Assembly (NCBI GenBank): GCA_032358165.1
Contig: JAALGY010000031.1
Coordinates: 2,480,001 to 2,544,000, forward strand
DNA length: 64,000 nucleotides
Source of the DNA: Diplosphaera chodatii
Taxonomy: Eukaryota > Chlorophyta > Trebouxiophyceae > Prasiolales > Stichococcaceae
Direction: 5' to 3'
The notes under the pieces are model-generated. The model was not told where the DNA came from. It worked only from the letters and a program-made list of their open reading frames with translations, and did not search any database. This document shows positions 36,145-48,400 of the stretch, piece by piece. The position numbers and the translations under genes were made by a program. The first letter of the stretch is position 1; the number at the start of each line of letters is the position of its first letter.

Positions 36145-39100
36145 TCACTTCCAGCTGATAGTGCCACTTTGAGCATCTAGAAGATGGCGAACGTGCGTCC
36201 TCAGCAGCTGCCAGCGTGAAGTTCTGATGCCAGCTGCATAGCCGCCGCAGCTGAGCCCGTCTTCTTTGCAGCCGCTGTCGTGCTGCTTGTTTAGCATGAA
36301 GCTGCTGTTTGCACGTCCAACGTCCTGCAGGCTGCGGTGCGGCTGCGGTAAATGTCTCTCAAACTGCCCAGGTATACCGAACGTGGTCGGGTCAGCGCCC
36401 TCACTGCAGCCAGCAGCAGCACGTTTAGGTCGAGCCGGCCGCGCGCCGTAAACAGAGACAAGCGCCACATATGCTGGCTCGTGCACTTACGTACAGTGCA
36501 GCACAGATACCATGCAGCAGCCCCACCTGGCTAGCTTCGGCCACTGCTGCTGCTGCTGTTCCTGCTCCTGCAGCGTCAGCACCAAGCTGCTACTGCCGGA
36601 CAGAGAAGACTCCTCGGCAGGGGGAGCGGCAGCTTGCACGCCGCTGCCGTGCCGTGAGTCAGCAAACGTTGCATACAGGTCCAGGTACGGATCGGCAAAT
36701 GGCGATGCTGGTTGAGCCACCATCTGTACACAACACAGCAGCAGCTGCCAGCTTGTCAACAGTTGTGCCGTTGTCCCGGCCACCTTGGAGCATGCCAGAG
36801 ACACAAGCATATCCGCTTGTGCTGTCCGACTCTGGCAAGCACTGCCTGGTGTGCCCACAACACAGGCACCAGACAGGCGTGGTACTGCACCAAGTCTATT
36901 CTGACTGACGGCTCACCTCGGCTGGGCCCTCCTCCATGAAGCGCCCATACAAGTCAGAGCCAGCGGCGGACGGCTGCTTGGTGGCGCCATCTGGGCCGCA
37001 AAATGCTGTGCGATGTGCGGCGATGGCATCCGCCATTGACGAGAGGTTGCCTGACGCCTGGCTGCGGAAACTGCACGGGAGGCATGAAGCCGGCTCAGTA
37101 ATTGAAGGGAGCTGTTCTGTGGTGTCGAGGAAACAGTCAATATAACGCATGCTAACAATGTGTAGAGGTTGTAAGCAGCAAAAGTGCCCAATGCGAGTTA
37201 GAGTTTGCCAAAAGGCCGGCAGTGATGTGTTTGAAACATGTGTTGCACTGTTGCCCCATAAGCATGCCAGCAGACACAGTCACAACCTGGCTGCAGAGTC
37301 ACCAGCAGCACGACGACATCCAGGTACACCCCTGGCATTGCCGTCGTAACGGCACATGCTGCGCATCACACCTCATGGCACTGCGCGTGCTGCGGGTGCG
37401 GGAGGAAGCGTGGCCATATGAGGGGGCGGATGACGCCGCCTCAGATGCCCGTGCAAACTCCTGGATTTCAGCCGCCTCGGCCGCGAGCTGTGCGGCACAC
37501 AGGACTCGCAGCCTGAGTCAGGGCCATGCACAGGAAGGCCTGAAACGAACAAGTGAAGCGCGCCATGAAGCAAACTCGTTGTACGCATACCGCTGGGTCT
37601 AAGAAGTGGATCGCCCACATCCTCATATCCGTCATCATGACGTTATTCCACCTTCAGCAGCTCAACCTTAACCAACCTCAAGCATTGTTCGGACCTTTGC
37701 GGGGTCGACGTCAAGGGCCTCGGGGTCCACCACCCCGTAGCGCCCCGTCGCCAGGGCTCCGCCCCCGTCGATGCTGTGGCGTGACCTGCGGCAAGTGCAC
37801 CCGGAACGCTGTGACATGGCGTTCCGAGAGCACAGTGGGACAGCAGAAGCTGTGGAGACCATGGAGTTTCACGAAAGGCTTGGGGCCACAGCGGCGCAAC
37901 AAACTTGCAGGCCGCTGCACCTGAAAGCCGAATAGTAGTCGTGCATTGGCGACGGCTTGCGCCTGGCAGCCTTGGCTGCTGCAGGCGTGGCTGTCACAGG
38001 TATGGAAGCACTGTCCGCCGTCTCCAGCTCAAGCAGATCATGCGCCTTTGCGTACAGGCTGCCGCGTGGTCCAAAGGCGGTGTCGTTGAGCTCGCAGCTG
38101 TTCAGTGGCAGCCGCTTGCCGGGACTGTCAACAGCACTGATGGCAGGCTGCTGTGCTTCTGATGCCTCCTGCTTCACACGCTGCTCCTCTGTGCCACGCC
38201 ACTGCTGCTGGCCTGCCACGGCTGCAAAGGGATTCATCGAACACGCCGGCGGCGGGGCCACGGCTGCAAAGGGGTTCATCAGGTACGCCTGCGCCGCTGT
38301 GGTGTCGACGGTGCCACCTGGAGCTGTTTCTGGAACGACAGCACCCCCTGTGCCGGCACCGCTGGCAGGGGCCAGCCATGCCGCATCCTCGAACACGCCA
38401 TACATGCTGGTGCCATTGCCGGACCAGGCGGTTGATGGCTGCCGCTGCTGTACTCTCGCCGCTGGATTGGCAGCTGGCGGCGGCTGCTGCCCTTGTAAGC
38501 TGGGTTGATGCAGCATCGTGCTGTTTGCATTGGCAGCATCCGACATGATAGCTGCGGCGCTTCCCGCGGCCAGTGGGTTGCTGCTGCCACTGTCAGCGCT
38601 GCTGCTATCGCCGGCAGTGTCGCGCCGCAGGTTGCTGCGCACTTTGTTGAGCTGCGACAGCAGCGCCTCGTTGGTTGCTGCGCCTGATGCCATGCGCAGA
38701 ACCTGCACATGGAGCACGAGAAACTTCTGGGCAGGTCAGCACTGGCGTCATGTGCATGGCATCACCTGGCCTTGCAGCTGCAGCATAGGACATGACAGCC
38801 TGCAGGAACATCACTTGTCCTGAAGTCGGCAGCCTGCCGACTGATATGCTTGCTGGCGACAGGCGATGCAGTGTGATGGTGACACACCGTGGTGCCACTG
38901 CCATCCGCGACGCTGCCAGCAGTGCCGCTGTGCCTCCTGAACTGTGGTGTGCTGCCGGCACGTGTGCCGACCTCGGCTGCACCTGCTCATCGGACAGCAC
39001 TAGCCGGTCCAAGCTTGATGGGGTAAGCTTGAACTCTGATTTTCTGTAACGAGCTCGTGCTGCAGGCAGTGCCAGCTGTTATGCCCGTCTGAGGGGAGCA

Positions 39101-42100
39101 CTGGCGGCGGTGCACTGTGCGACGCAATGACGCACCGTCAGGACCGGTGCTGGGGGCGGTAAGGCCGCTGCGTGTGCGGAGCCTGCTGGGCACGCTGTTG
39201 TGGATGCCGGAAGGAGGGGGCTGCGGGGGGCTCGTTCGGCTCTGAGCGTGTTCTCGCACGGATGCCGCCAGCGTGATTTTTCCAGCAGCCACTGACGCCT
39301 CGACTGAGGCGCGCAGCGCATCAAAGCACACCTGCACCGCTTTCGCCAAACTCAGGTGGAGCACACATCTGCGGGGATGCCTGCGATGATGACTTGAATT
39401 GCCGCTAACACTCCGCCCAATACGTCTTGTCAAGGCGACTGCATCTGTCAGCACACAGCATGCCATCACAGCATACACAGCATGCTGGCGCAGCCTCGCA
39501 CCTTTGCAGTGGGCCGCTCTGCAGGCTGGGAGGCGGTGCACGACTGGATCAGCTGCCACATGTCGGGAGGGCATTCGTCGGGCACCAGCGGCGGTGCGGC
39601 CTGCCCACTCGCCTTCGGCATGATACCTGTCACGATCTCCAGCAGCACCACCCCAAAGCTGCGGCAAGAAGCAGTGCACTTGTTGATCCAAGGGGAAGAG
39701 GCGCATACACGCTGCCCTAGCCCCTCATGAGTGCAATGCATGTTTGCACACAGCACCTCATCGGCTCCATGTTGCACCAGCCTGGATTGATTAGGAGAGT
39801 ACCTGTAGATGTCCGCTGGTAGCCCTGGATTGCTCGTGTTCTGCCTCCAGCTGCTTCTTCTGCCGAGCAGTGACTCTGGCGCAGAATATGGAGGGGCATC
39901 CGCTGCAGAAACCCGTGTGCACATTGCTGTAAAGCCATGATGCGTGTGCTTGGTTGTCAACGCTGCATGGGTGCAAGTGCAACTACAACAGGAAAACCTT
40001 CAGCTGCTCAAGAGCAGCGAGTGCACAAGCAAGAACTTGGGGCTGCAATGGCGATGGGGATGCCTCACAGTCATGATCCTGGTTGACAGTGTCAATCCTC
40101 TCTGCCAGCTGCGCAATGCCCACATCGCCGATCTTCGCCTGCAGACTACTGGTCAGCAGCACGCACGCCGAACTCAAGGCGCCGTGCTGTACCTGCGGTG
40201 CCATGAGCCCGCTGCTTGCCATGAAGCGCCATCACCCAAGCTCAAGATTGTACCACAGCAGGAACGGCTTAAGTGCTGATACTGCTACTATTTTTGCAGG
40301 CGCAGCTTGATGCATCGCAACATCAAGGCAGGGCAAAACGAACGCCGTGCTCCTCAGGCACTCGGAGGGGACATCACACTCACATCATGGGAGTGCAGGA
40401 AGTACAGGCCACGTGCGATGTCGAGTGCGATGCGGTGGCCGCGGCAGTACCACCGCAGCTCCCCAGTCCTGTCGTGCTCAATTGCTGCACCCAGGTCGCC
40501 GCCTGCAAGCGTGCAAGCGCCCCTCTCCATGTGCAGCCCGGTAGCCAGCCGATCACATCGACTGTTGCAACGACACGGTACCCAGTGGAGGTCTTTCATG
40601 CTTCCTGCAGACGAGTATCAATGCCAGCTGCCGCACGACTGCAGCATTCCAAGGTGCAATGCGGAGGATAACCCACCCTCCATGAACTCCGAGATCAGCA
40701 TTGGGCGTGCGCCGGGCCGGATGCAGGCGCCGTAGAACTGCACGATGTTGCGGTCGTAGTTCAGCCCCTTCAGCATGCCCACCTCCTGCAGGGTGACGTA
40801 AACATTGCACTGAACATCGTCTGCACTGGTCATCCACTTGACTACTTCAAAATAGGATCCATGCTCCCCTGATACCCAACAGAGGCAGGGGCCCGTTCAA
40901 GTCAGGGTGTGAACGGGGTATGAATTGCCAGACCTCGATGAACTGTTGAAGTTTGCCATTGGCGCTGCACAGCAACCGCTTCACCGCCACATCCTGAACA
41001 CCACCCCGCACCCCTCGCAGCAGCTCGCCGAATGCGCGCTCCCCCTGCATGCCGGACACTAAAATAGAGTTACCAATCAGTGATGCGTCTTAGGGTGGGC
41101 GGCGCTGAGACGAACTTGCGAGCGTGGGTGTGTGCGGATGGCTCCTGTGCGTTACACGATCATATAGCATAACATGAGAGCTGCTATACCCACCAGCAGC
41201 CACTCAGTGCCGTCCGGTCGGGTGCAGACCTCAATCTCGTCCGGTGCAATCAGAAAGCCTACGGTGAGGCACAGCTTTGACTCTTGGCGCAACAAGCTGG
41301 TGTGGACCACAGGCATGCTCATGCAGGGTCGAAGTGGGTCATCATGACCCATGCACTATTCAGGTGCCAAGTGTTCGTGGATAGTCATGGAGCACATGGA
41401 GCAGTCAGCAGATGTAGCAGGTTTCAGCTTACCCTGCAGCTTCTCATCAAAACCGCCCAGGCCGCCCTCATCTCTGCTGTCAGCGTTGCTGGCATCACGC
41501 CGCTGCCTCTGGCGCACCCTTGCATGTGCTACTGCAGCAGGCAGCACCACAGCGCAGTTGCAACTGTGGTCATGGCAGGAGTGTCGGCCACAACAGGTCT
41601 GCATGTGGGCAGAACCGAGCCGCCAATCTGCCCTGCCCCTGTGTACCGAGTTCCCTTGTCATCTGTGCGCCAAGCGTGCCGGAGTGTTGAGCTTGTGGGC
41701 GGCTCACCGATGAGGGCTGCGACGCACAGCGCTGCAAAGGCAGCTGCCAGCACAACACCGGCGATCTCGCCAGCTGACAGCGATGACGAGCTGTCGCCGC
41801 TGCTGGCCTGGGCCTCCGGATCATCATCCACGATGCCGAACTGACTGCATGAACATGCAGTACATTCCTCAGCTTGTGTCCTAAGTTGTAAGCAGAAGGC
41901 ATGGTGGGTTTGCCAAACTGCTCATAGCACTGCAGCATCATATAGCGGCAGCTGCAGTTCATCTTGCATGTGCTGCTAGGTGTTGCAATCGGCCATGCCA
42001 GTCAAGCTTCAGGCAGCTCAAGGTTGTTTGTCCTCATCCACCTCAGCGGGACCGACTTGAACAGTGATGCTCCGGTGGTTGGGTCACCCTGCATCACAAC

Positions 42101-44523
42101 AACGCGTGATGGTGGCCTGGTCACTTTGGTTGGCGTGCCTCTGCATCCTGCATCTGCCTGCCTGCTGCACATGCTCTGTGCTTGTGCCGCATCACCCTGT
42201 GCACTCAGCACGACAGGTGCACGATGTGCTGTAGCATGGGTGGACCACATGGCAGGGACACCACTCACCCTCTCCAGTCCAGCAGGTATTGGAACGAACT
42301 GCACCGTCACCAGCAACTGCACATTCAGACCCGCTTTTGCGATGCGCGTCCCCAGTGTCGACTGCAGCAGCTCCTGAAGTGCCTGTTGTTGCGCGCAGAC
42401 ACGACGCTGAGTTTCTGAACGCAGTCGCACATTGAACAGCTGGCAGCGCTGGTCACATCGCTGTTCGACATCCTTTTGCGTGTGTCACAGCAATTGAACC
42501 ACGAGCATATGAATGCTGCCAGTATCGCACCTCAGCGTGGTAGCTGCCTCTGACATGGGCTGTTGAGACGGCCAGTTTGATGACGGAATGCATATTGTCG
42601 GTGGTGGTGTTGATTCGCTGGATGCCGCAGGTGATCAACAGGGGTGTGGCGTCGGCAACAGCAAGCTGTATCACTGTCTGGGTGGTGATCGATATCGGCG
42701 CCACCCCAGGTCCGTCAAACTGCAGAACGGTACACAGATATTGCTGCCAATCTAGTTGCTGCCAATCAACATTGTGTGCGTCACAGGTGTAGCTTATTCA
42801 GCACTTCATCAGGTACCCAGCTGACATGCCATGCTGTCCTGCAACTGATGCAGCCAGGCCTTTGCTCACCGATAGCAGCACGGTGAAGGTGGACTCGTTG
42901 AGGAAGCTGTAGTAGGATGGCAGGCGGGCCGTCACGATTGCCAAGTTGTAGTCGATCAGTGCTCCGCTGTTCAGTGATGTCTCTATCACGTTTCCCTACA
43001 AGAGCATCCGCCGGTGTCACAGCAGCGGTCAGGCATGGAGCAACTTCCGCAAGAGGCATGAACTGCAAGACACACACTGGGTGGAGGGCACATTCTGCAG
43101 AGGCTTGACAGTCCCGCACGTCAATGCCAACAGTACGAAGAGCGTTCTGCAGCACGACCCTCTGGTCAGACTGGCCCTGCAGTGCTACGGTTAGGAAGGT
43201 AGAAGCTGCTGTGAAGCCCGCAACGATGGTGGCATCCACCTGTGGGGTGCAGCAGCAAAGCTCACTGCACATGAGGATGCAGCTGAAAAGCAAGCGCCAA
43301 GTTCATTGTATTGCCGCTGAGCACAGCTGCACTCATACGTGCACAATAGAATGCCGCCAGCCACAGGTCGCGCACCGCTGCATATCTGGCGATGCTGCTG
43401 GCATTCATGTGCAGTGCTGCCTGCAGCAGGCGCCGGCCCCTGGTGGCTGTGGCCAGCGGCGGCGGCGGCCGCTGGCGGCTGGCCGGCGTTCGTGCGGGTG
43501 CACCTGCAGATGAGCAAGCGGTGCATGGTGGCAGCAGTGACAGAAAGCTGACAAGCTGCCGTCAACAACCCGCTGTCCAGCACACATGGCCCAAACTCCA
43601 GTGGTGACGCACCCTGAGTCGAGTGCGATTCCAGTGGGTATACTGGAGCGGGCACTGCCGGCGTGACCGTCACATTGATCGAGAAGTCGAACAGCGCAAA
43701 CACCGAGTCGAAGGTGCGGTCGACAGCGGCCACCAGTGCCGGCGTCACCGGCAGGACCCCTCGCCCTGACAGCTGCGTACAGAGTTCCCATGCATGGCGT
43801 CAGAAACGCAGGTCGGGTCCTGGCGTGCTCACTGGGTCGCATGCCTTCGAATGTGCACATCTCATTGCACGGATGCACCGTTATGTTGTGTCATGCCGCT
43901 GCAGACCCACTCTGTAGGTGAGGTTGACGATTGGGACGAAGTTCCCCGGCGGCAGCTCGCCTGGCTTCAGGACGTCAGTCGCCGGCGTGCTGTGGTGCCC
44001 CGTCATATTGACTGCAGCCAGCGCATGAGCCTTTGGCCGCTGTATAGTGGCCCCAATCTGGCGGGCATGCAGTGCCTCGTGATAGCTTATGCAGGGCTGA
44101 CTGTGTTTGCGGTCCACGGCACCGGATGGTTTTGTTTGGTGCACACCCAACAGCGCTGTGCATGGACATACACTGGTGTTTGCCAACAAGCGTTGCATTA
44201 CCGATCCCGCCAGATGGAGCGGGCGCCATGCGGGCTGCCAGTCCACGCCTCGGGGCGCCGCCATCGGCGGCACCAGTTGCAGAGCCGGCTGCGGTCGCAG
44301 CGGCAAGCAGCCCCCGTCTGCCGCCGTTTCGGTGTCTCGATGCTGCGCCCCGCACCCAACGCGCACCCCTAATCTGATCGTCTGCCTGTTCGCCCCTCCT
44401 GAGGCTGAAGTGCTGGCTGCCCCGGCTGCTGGCATGGACCTCTGCCACTGCACAGCGGAGCAGGCTGGTGACCAGCAGCAGGACAGCCACCAGCCTGCTG
44501 CATGTCGCGTCGTTGACGCTCAT
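36145..44523 (-). CDS. Receptor-like kinase B, predicted pseudokinase
   Basis: Paralogue of kinase A, about 1,459 residues. Exons (minus strand): 44202-44523, 43911-44011, 43613-43772, 43376-43503, 43120-43239, 42870-42995, 42531-42719, 42269-42382, 42053-42088, 41708-41840, 41433-41531, 41194-41282, 40934-41044, 40677-40785, 40384-40502, 40069-40192, 39803-39902, 39502-39658, 39136-39331, 38815-39035, 37921-38702, 37695-37785, 37372-37487, 36917-37061, 36491-36723, 36145-36403. Signal peptide: LVAVLLLVTSLLRCAVA. Membrane span: IAGVVLAAAFAALCVAALI. The kinase fold is kept (VAVKRLL; EVGMLKGLNYDRNIVQFYGA; GDVGIAQL; YSAPESL). The catalytic loop, however, reads QHGALSSACVLL where the others read MHSDLKTKNVLL, so Asp, Lys and Asn are all lost. 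The glycine loop is also changed (GERAFGELLRG). The Ala/Ser/Gln-rich tail of about 680 residues has two MNPFAAVA motifs. Compared with A, introns are missing in one ectodomain exon (42531-42719) and one kinase exon (39502-39658). Probably a scaffold or decoy receptor (inference). Confidence 0.9.
40069..40192 (-). other. Degenerate catalytic-loop exon of kinase B
   Basis: Exon 16 of kinase B. It starts after a CAG acceptor with codons for VQHGALSSACVLLTSS and continues LQAKIGDVGIAQLAE. It aligns without gaps to VMHSDLKTKNVLLTKD in A. The frame stays open across the exon and both splice phases fit, so the change is substitution, not a frameshift. Confidence 0.85.
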
Positions 44524-45438
44524 CTCTGTGCCTCAGGGCGCTGCCAGCTGCATCGTGAGTCTGCTGCCCCAAAGTCGCTGATGTACACGCGGTCTCGTGT
44601 CAGCTGGCTGATGTGAGCAGCGGGTGCTGCCCGGAGTCAGGGCGCCTTTTCTTAGCGCACGAGCCGGCTCTGATGATCCGTAATTCATTCTGCTGGGTAC
44701 AAGCTACCGTATTGTCTGCTGTCATCCTGCATGTGTGCCCACGGGACGGACTTCACCGAGGATAGTTTGAGGAGGCAGGCCGAGTTTTGCAAACCGCGCA
44801 GTGAGCGACGCCGAATACGATACGTCAACGTCTGTGTTCACCACACTAGGAGTCTGCTGCGTGCGATACTCGCTGGATGCGAGCTTGGTACAGCGCGGCA
44901 CTACTTCACTTCCGCATCCCCTGCGTAACCCTGCCACGACTAAGCGGCTGCCTACAGCCCTACAACGCCCGTGGTACTAGCGCGCAGTGGTGTGTGTTTG
45001 AAAGACTCTCCCTGAGCGGCAACACAGTGTGCACACTAGCCAAGCAGACGTTGTTGTTGCAGTCGCGAAAGCACATGCGTATTGAGTCACTGAAGTACAG
45101 ATTTTGCTGGAAACGGAAGAGAGATGGCGATCAGAGTGGTATATTCCCTGTGGACGGGAAAGCCCACAGAATCATTGTGTAGTGACTTCGTGCTTGCACT
45201 TCAAGTGGATGTCTAAAGTTGCATGACGCCAGTGCATACAGACTGCCTGCTCTGCTGTATCAACAGGTTCATTAACAGGAGTTGGTGTGGTGCCATCATG
45301 TTGACAGTGCCGGACCTTATGATGCAAGGTGCCTGTCTCGATCAACAGTACGCCGCCAGCCTGAGATGATGCTGTGTCGTAAGTGTCGTGGCTGCGCGCA
45401 CCAAGGTGGGCAGCAAGCTCCGCTGGTGTGCCTGCTGG
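44524..45438. other. Intergenic region between kinases B and C
   Basis: About 0.9 kb that should hold the promoter of kinase B and the 3' UTR of kinase C, both on the minus strand. I found no TGTAA for C, no TATA box and no coding exon. Confidence 0.35.
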
Positions 45439-48400
45439 TCAGTTCTTAAATGCTGCGTATGTACTACGTGCCATGTCACCATCCGTTGAGCAGTCTTGCC
45501 GACTGCCGGTGCTGTGGTTTGCAGTGCTGTTGCGGTCGCCTACCCGCCCAGAAGCGGCTGCACTGGGGTCTGACTGCACCCGCTGCTCTGGCAGAGCGCC
45601 CACCCGAGTTGGCTGCCCCGTAGCGGCCTTGCTGCTGGGCAACCAACCCTCAAAAGATTCCTTCCGCCCCTCAAATGACGTCCGCCGTGCGTACGCCACC
45701 TGCGCGGGGACCAGTCTCAGTGGGCGTCTACCATGCACAAGCTCGACGTCAGCATGTAACACGTGCAGGCTGCCCTGGGGACTACTGCCGCCGCACTGGG
45801 TCTTCCTCCTCTCAGACACAGCGAGAAGAGGGACCCAGGCGCGCCTGCTGCGGTGTGCAGCCCACCTGGGCCGCTGCGGTCTCCACGGTGAGCAGCTGCT
45901 GCTGCGCCGGGGCGAGGCCCAGGCCCTCCCGGACCCTGTCGGCCTCGTCCCGCGACAGGGTGCAGCTCCACTTGTCGCTGAGCGCCTGTGTGAACGGGTT
46001 GGGCGGCCCCGGGGCCCCGTGCGGGCCGCGCCCCGCCGAGTCGCCGCCGCCGGCTTTGCCTGCTGAGTGCGCCATGGCCGCCGCCACGCCACCCGCCACC
46101 CCGAGCCGCTGCAGCATGCTGTCTTCGCTGGCGCTGTCGCTGCACATCGACTTCCTGCCTCCTGCCGGCTGTCGCTGCCGCCGGCCGTACGGGCGCTCGG
46201 GCTTTGCGTCAGCATCGGCGGTGGCAGGCGGCCCGTGGCCGCCGCCGCTGGCATTGCCGCTGCTGCCACCATCCTCCACGTCTGTCTTGAGATGCGCGCT
46301 GCCGCCGCTCGCGCCTTCGTGGCTTGGCAAGCCGCTGCTGTTTTCCTACACATGCCGGCGGACACAGGCTATCAGAGGTAGTGGCATCCCACATCATGCA
46401 TGGCAGCTTACACTCATGAGAATACCCGCTTGCTGCTGGCATCTTTCCAGGGAGCACAGCCTGCCGCGTGGTTCGTGCACGCTTGCTTGTCAGCGTGGCG
46501 GGTTGCACCACGCTGGTGTTGGCCTCTAGGTTGCAGCACCTGACTGCTGGCATCATTCGCAGCCGGCAGCGCTGGTAGCGGCGGCACCCCGCTCAGAGAC
46601 TTGCTGCGGAGCAGAGCAGACGACGCGCACGACGCTTGGAGGCGGCTGAAGCACTGCAAGCAGCAATGGTCACAGCGTTGAGTTCTCGACACCCTGCAAG
46701 CCGCCCTCAACAACAGACATGAGACTCTGCCGGGCCAGGGCGCCGCATTTCCGTGAAGTTTCGTATGAAGTCAAGTGTCCTCTGTGGACTTCAACATGCA
46801 GAGGGTGCACACTCTCAGCGGCCGGATGCCACTGGCAGATGCAGGATGGGTCACCTCCTTGGCTGACGGCCGGTCCTCGGGCTTGAACATCAGGCACTGC
46901 TGCACCAGGGCCCAGACCTCTTCGGGGCAGTCCTGCGGGGTTTCCGGCGTCTGCAGCTTGCCCCTGGTCGACGGCGTCGTGCCCGTCACGATCTGCACCA
47001 GCAGCAGGCCGCGTGTGGAACGTTCACAGGACATAGTGAGCTGTGCCTGAGTCATATATCAGGGTCAGCCGGCGTTTGGCCAGAACCTACCTCCCAGAGC
47101 ACCATGCCGAAGCTGTAGATGTCCGACTTCAGCTGGCACCTGCAGCTCCCAGCAAGCGCACTGAGGCAGCATGCCCGAGGCGCAGCCACCAGAGCACTCG
47201 CAGGCATGGTGCATGGTACATGATCCAACAGCAGTCAGGCGCGCACTTTTCGTCCATCAGTACTTCGGGGCTGGCATAGGCGAGGGTCTGCATTGACAGT
47301 GACAGCCATCATTGGGTGCTCATACATCAATTCTTTGCAGCGTTTGCAGGGCTTGGACGTGAGGATGCAGCGACAGGACCCAACGACGCGTGCACCATGA
47401 CACAGCGGAACAGTCGTTACCCAGGCAAGAACAGGCGACTCCTCCGCATGTGCGTCTATCAGCTGTGCCAGGCCCACCTACAGCACCAGGCCGGCACCTT
47501 GTCATAGCACAGCATTGGCCGTGATTGGGACTGTGTCGCTTTTGCCGAAGTGAATAGGAACAGCCAGCTTCCGGCCGAATCAACTCAGCGTGGGAGAGGC
47601 CCAACGACACTCACATCGCTGATCTTGGCATTCATGGCGCCGCTCAGCAGCACGTTCTTGCTCTTCATGTCAGAGTGGACCACCTGCGCACCACACGCCG
47701 TGGACCGGGATCTCAAGCTGGGCCACCACCACCACTGCTGGGCTGCAGGATACAGGGCCCCTAGGCGCTGCCATGGCAGTCTTGCATAGGTGCACGGGCA
47801 GTATACTGGCGCACCTCATGGGAGTGCAGGAAGTAGAGACCGCGCGCTATGTCAAGCGCGATGCGGTGGCCCAGGCCATACCACAGCAGGTCGCCGTGCG
47901 TGTCGGCCTGGATGGCGCTGCACAAGTCGCCGCCTGCAGCAGGCGGCACGCAGCCCGCTCACGCACTTCAGCATCGCCGACGCTCAGGTACCAGTCATGG
48001 TGATGCATCTCGACCTCATTTGCTCTGCGTTGGCGCTGGCCCACCTTCCATGTACTCAGTAATGAGCAAGGGGTCGCATCCCTGGCGGATGCAGGCGCCA
48101 TAGAACTGCACGATGTTGCGGTCATAGTTCAGCCCCTTCAGCATGCCCACCTCCTGCAGCGGAAACCGTGGTGCAAGGTTTGCCTTGTGCCCAAACAGGG
48201 CAGAGCTCGCAGCGGTGAAATGCCCGCCAAAGAGACGAAGGGCAGACTTCTACAAATCTGTTGACTGAGAGAATCGAAGATAAACATGCTGACGGTGCAA
48301 ATCGTGAACTGCCACGACCGTATAGGAGAGAAAACCGTACCTCAATGAACTTTTCCAGCTGCCCATCTCCGCTGTGTGATAGCTGCTTTAGCGCCACATC

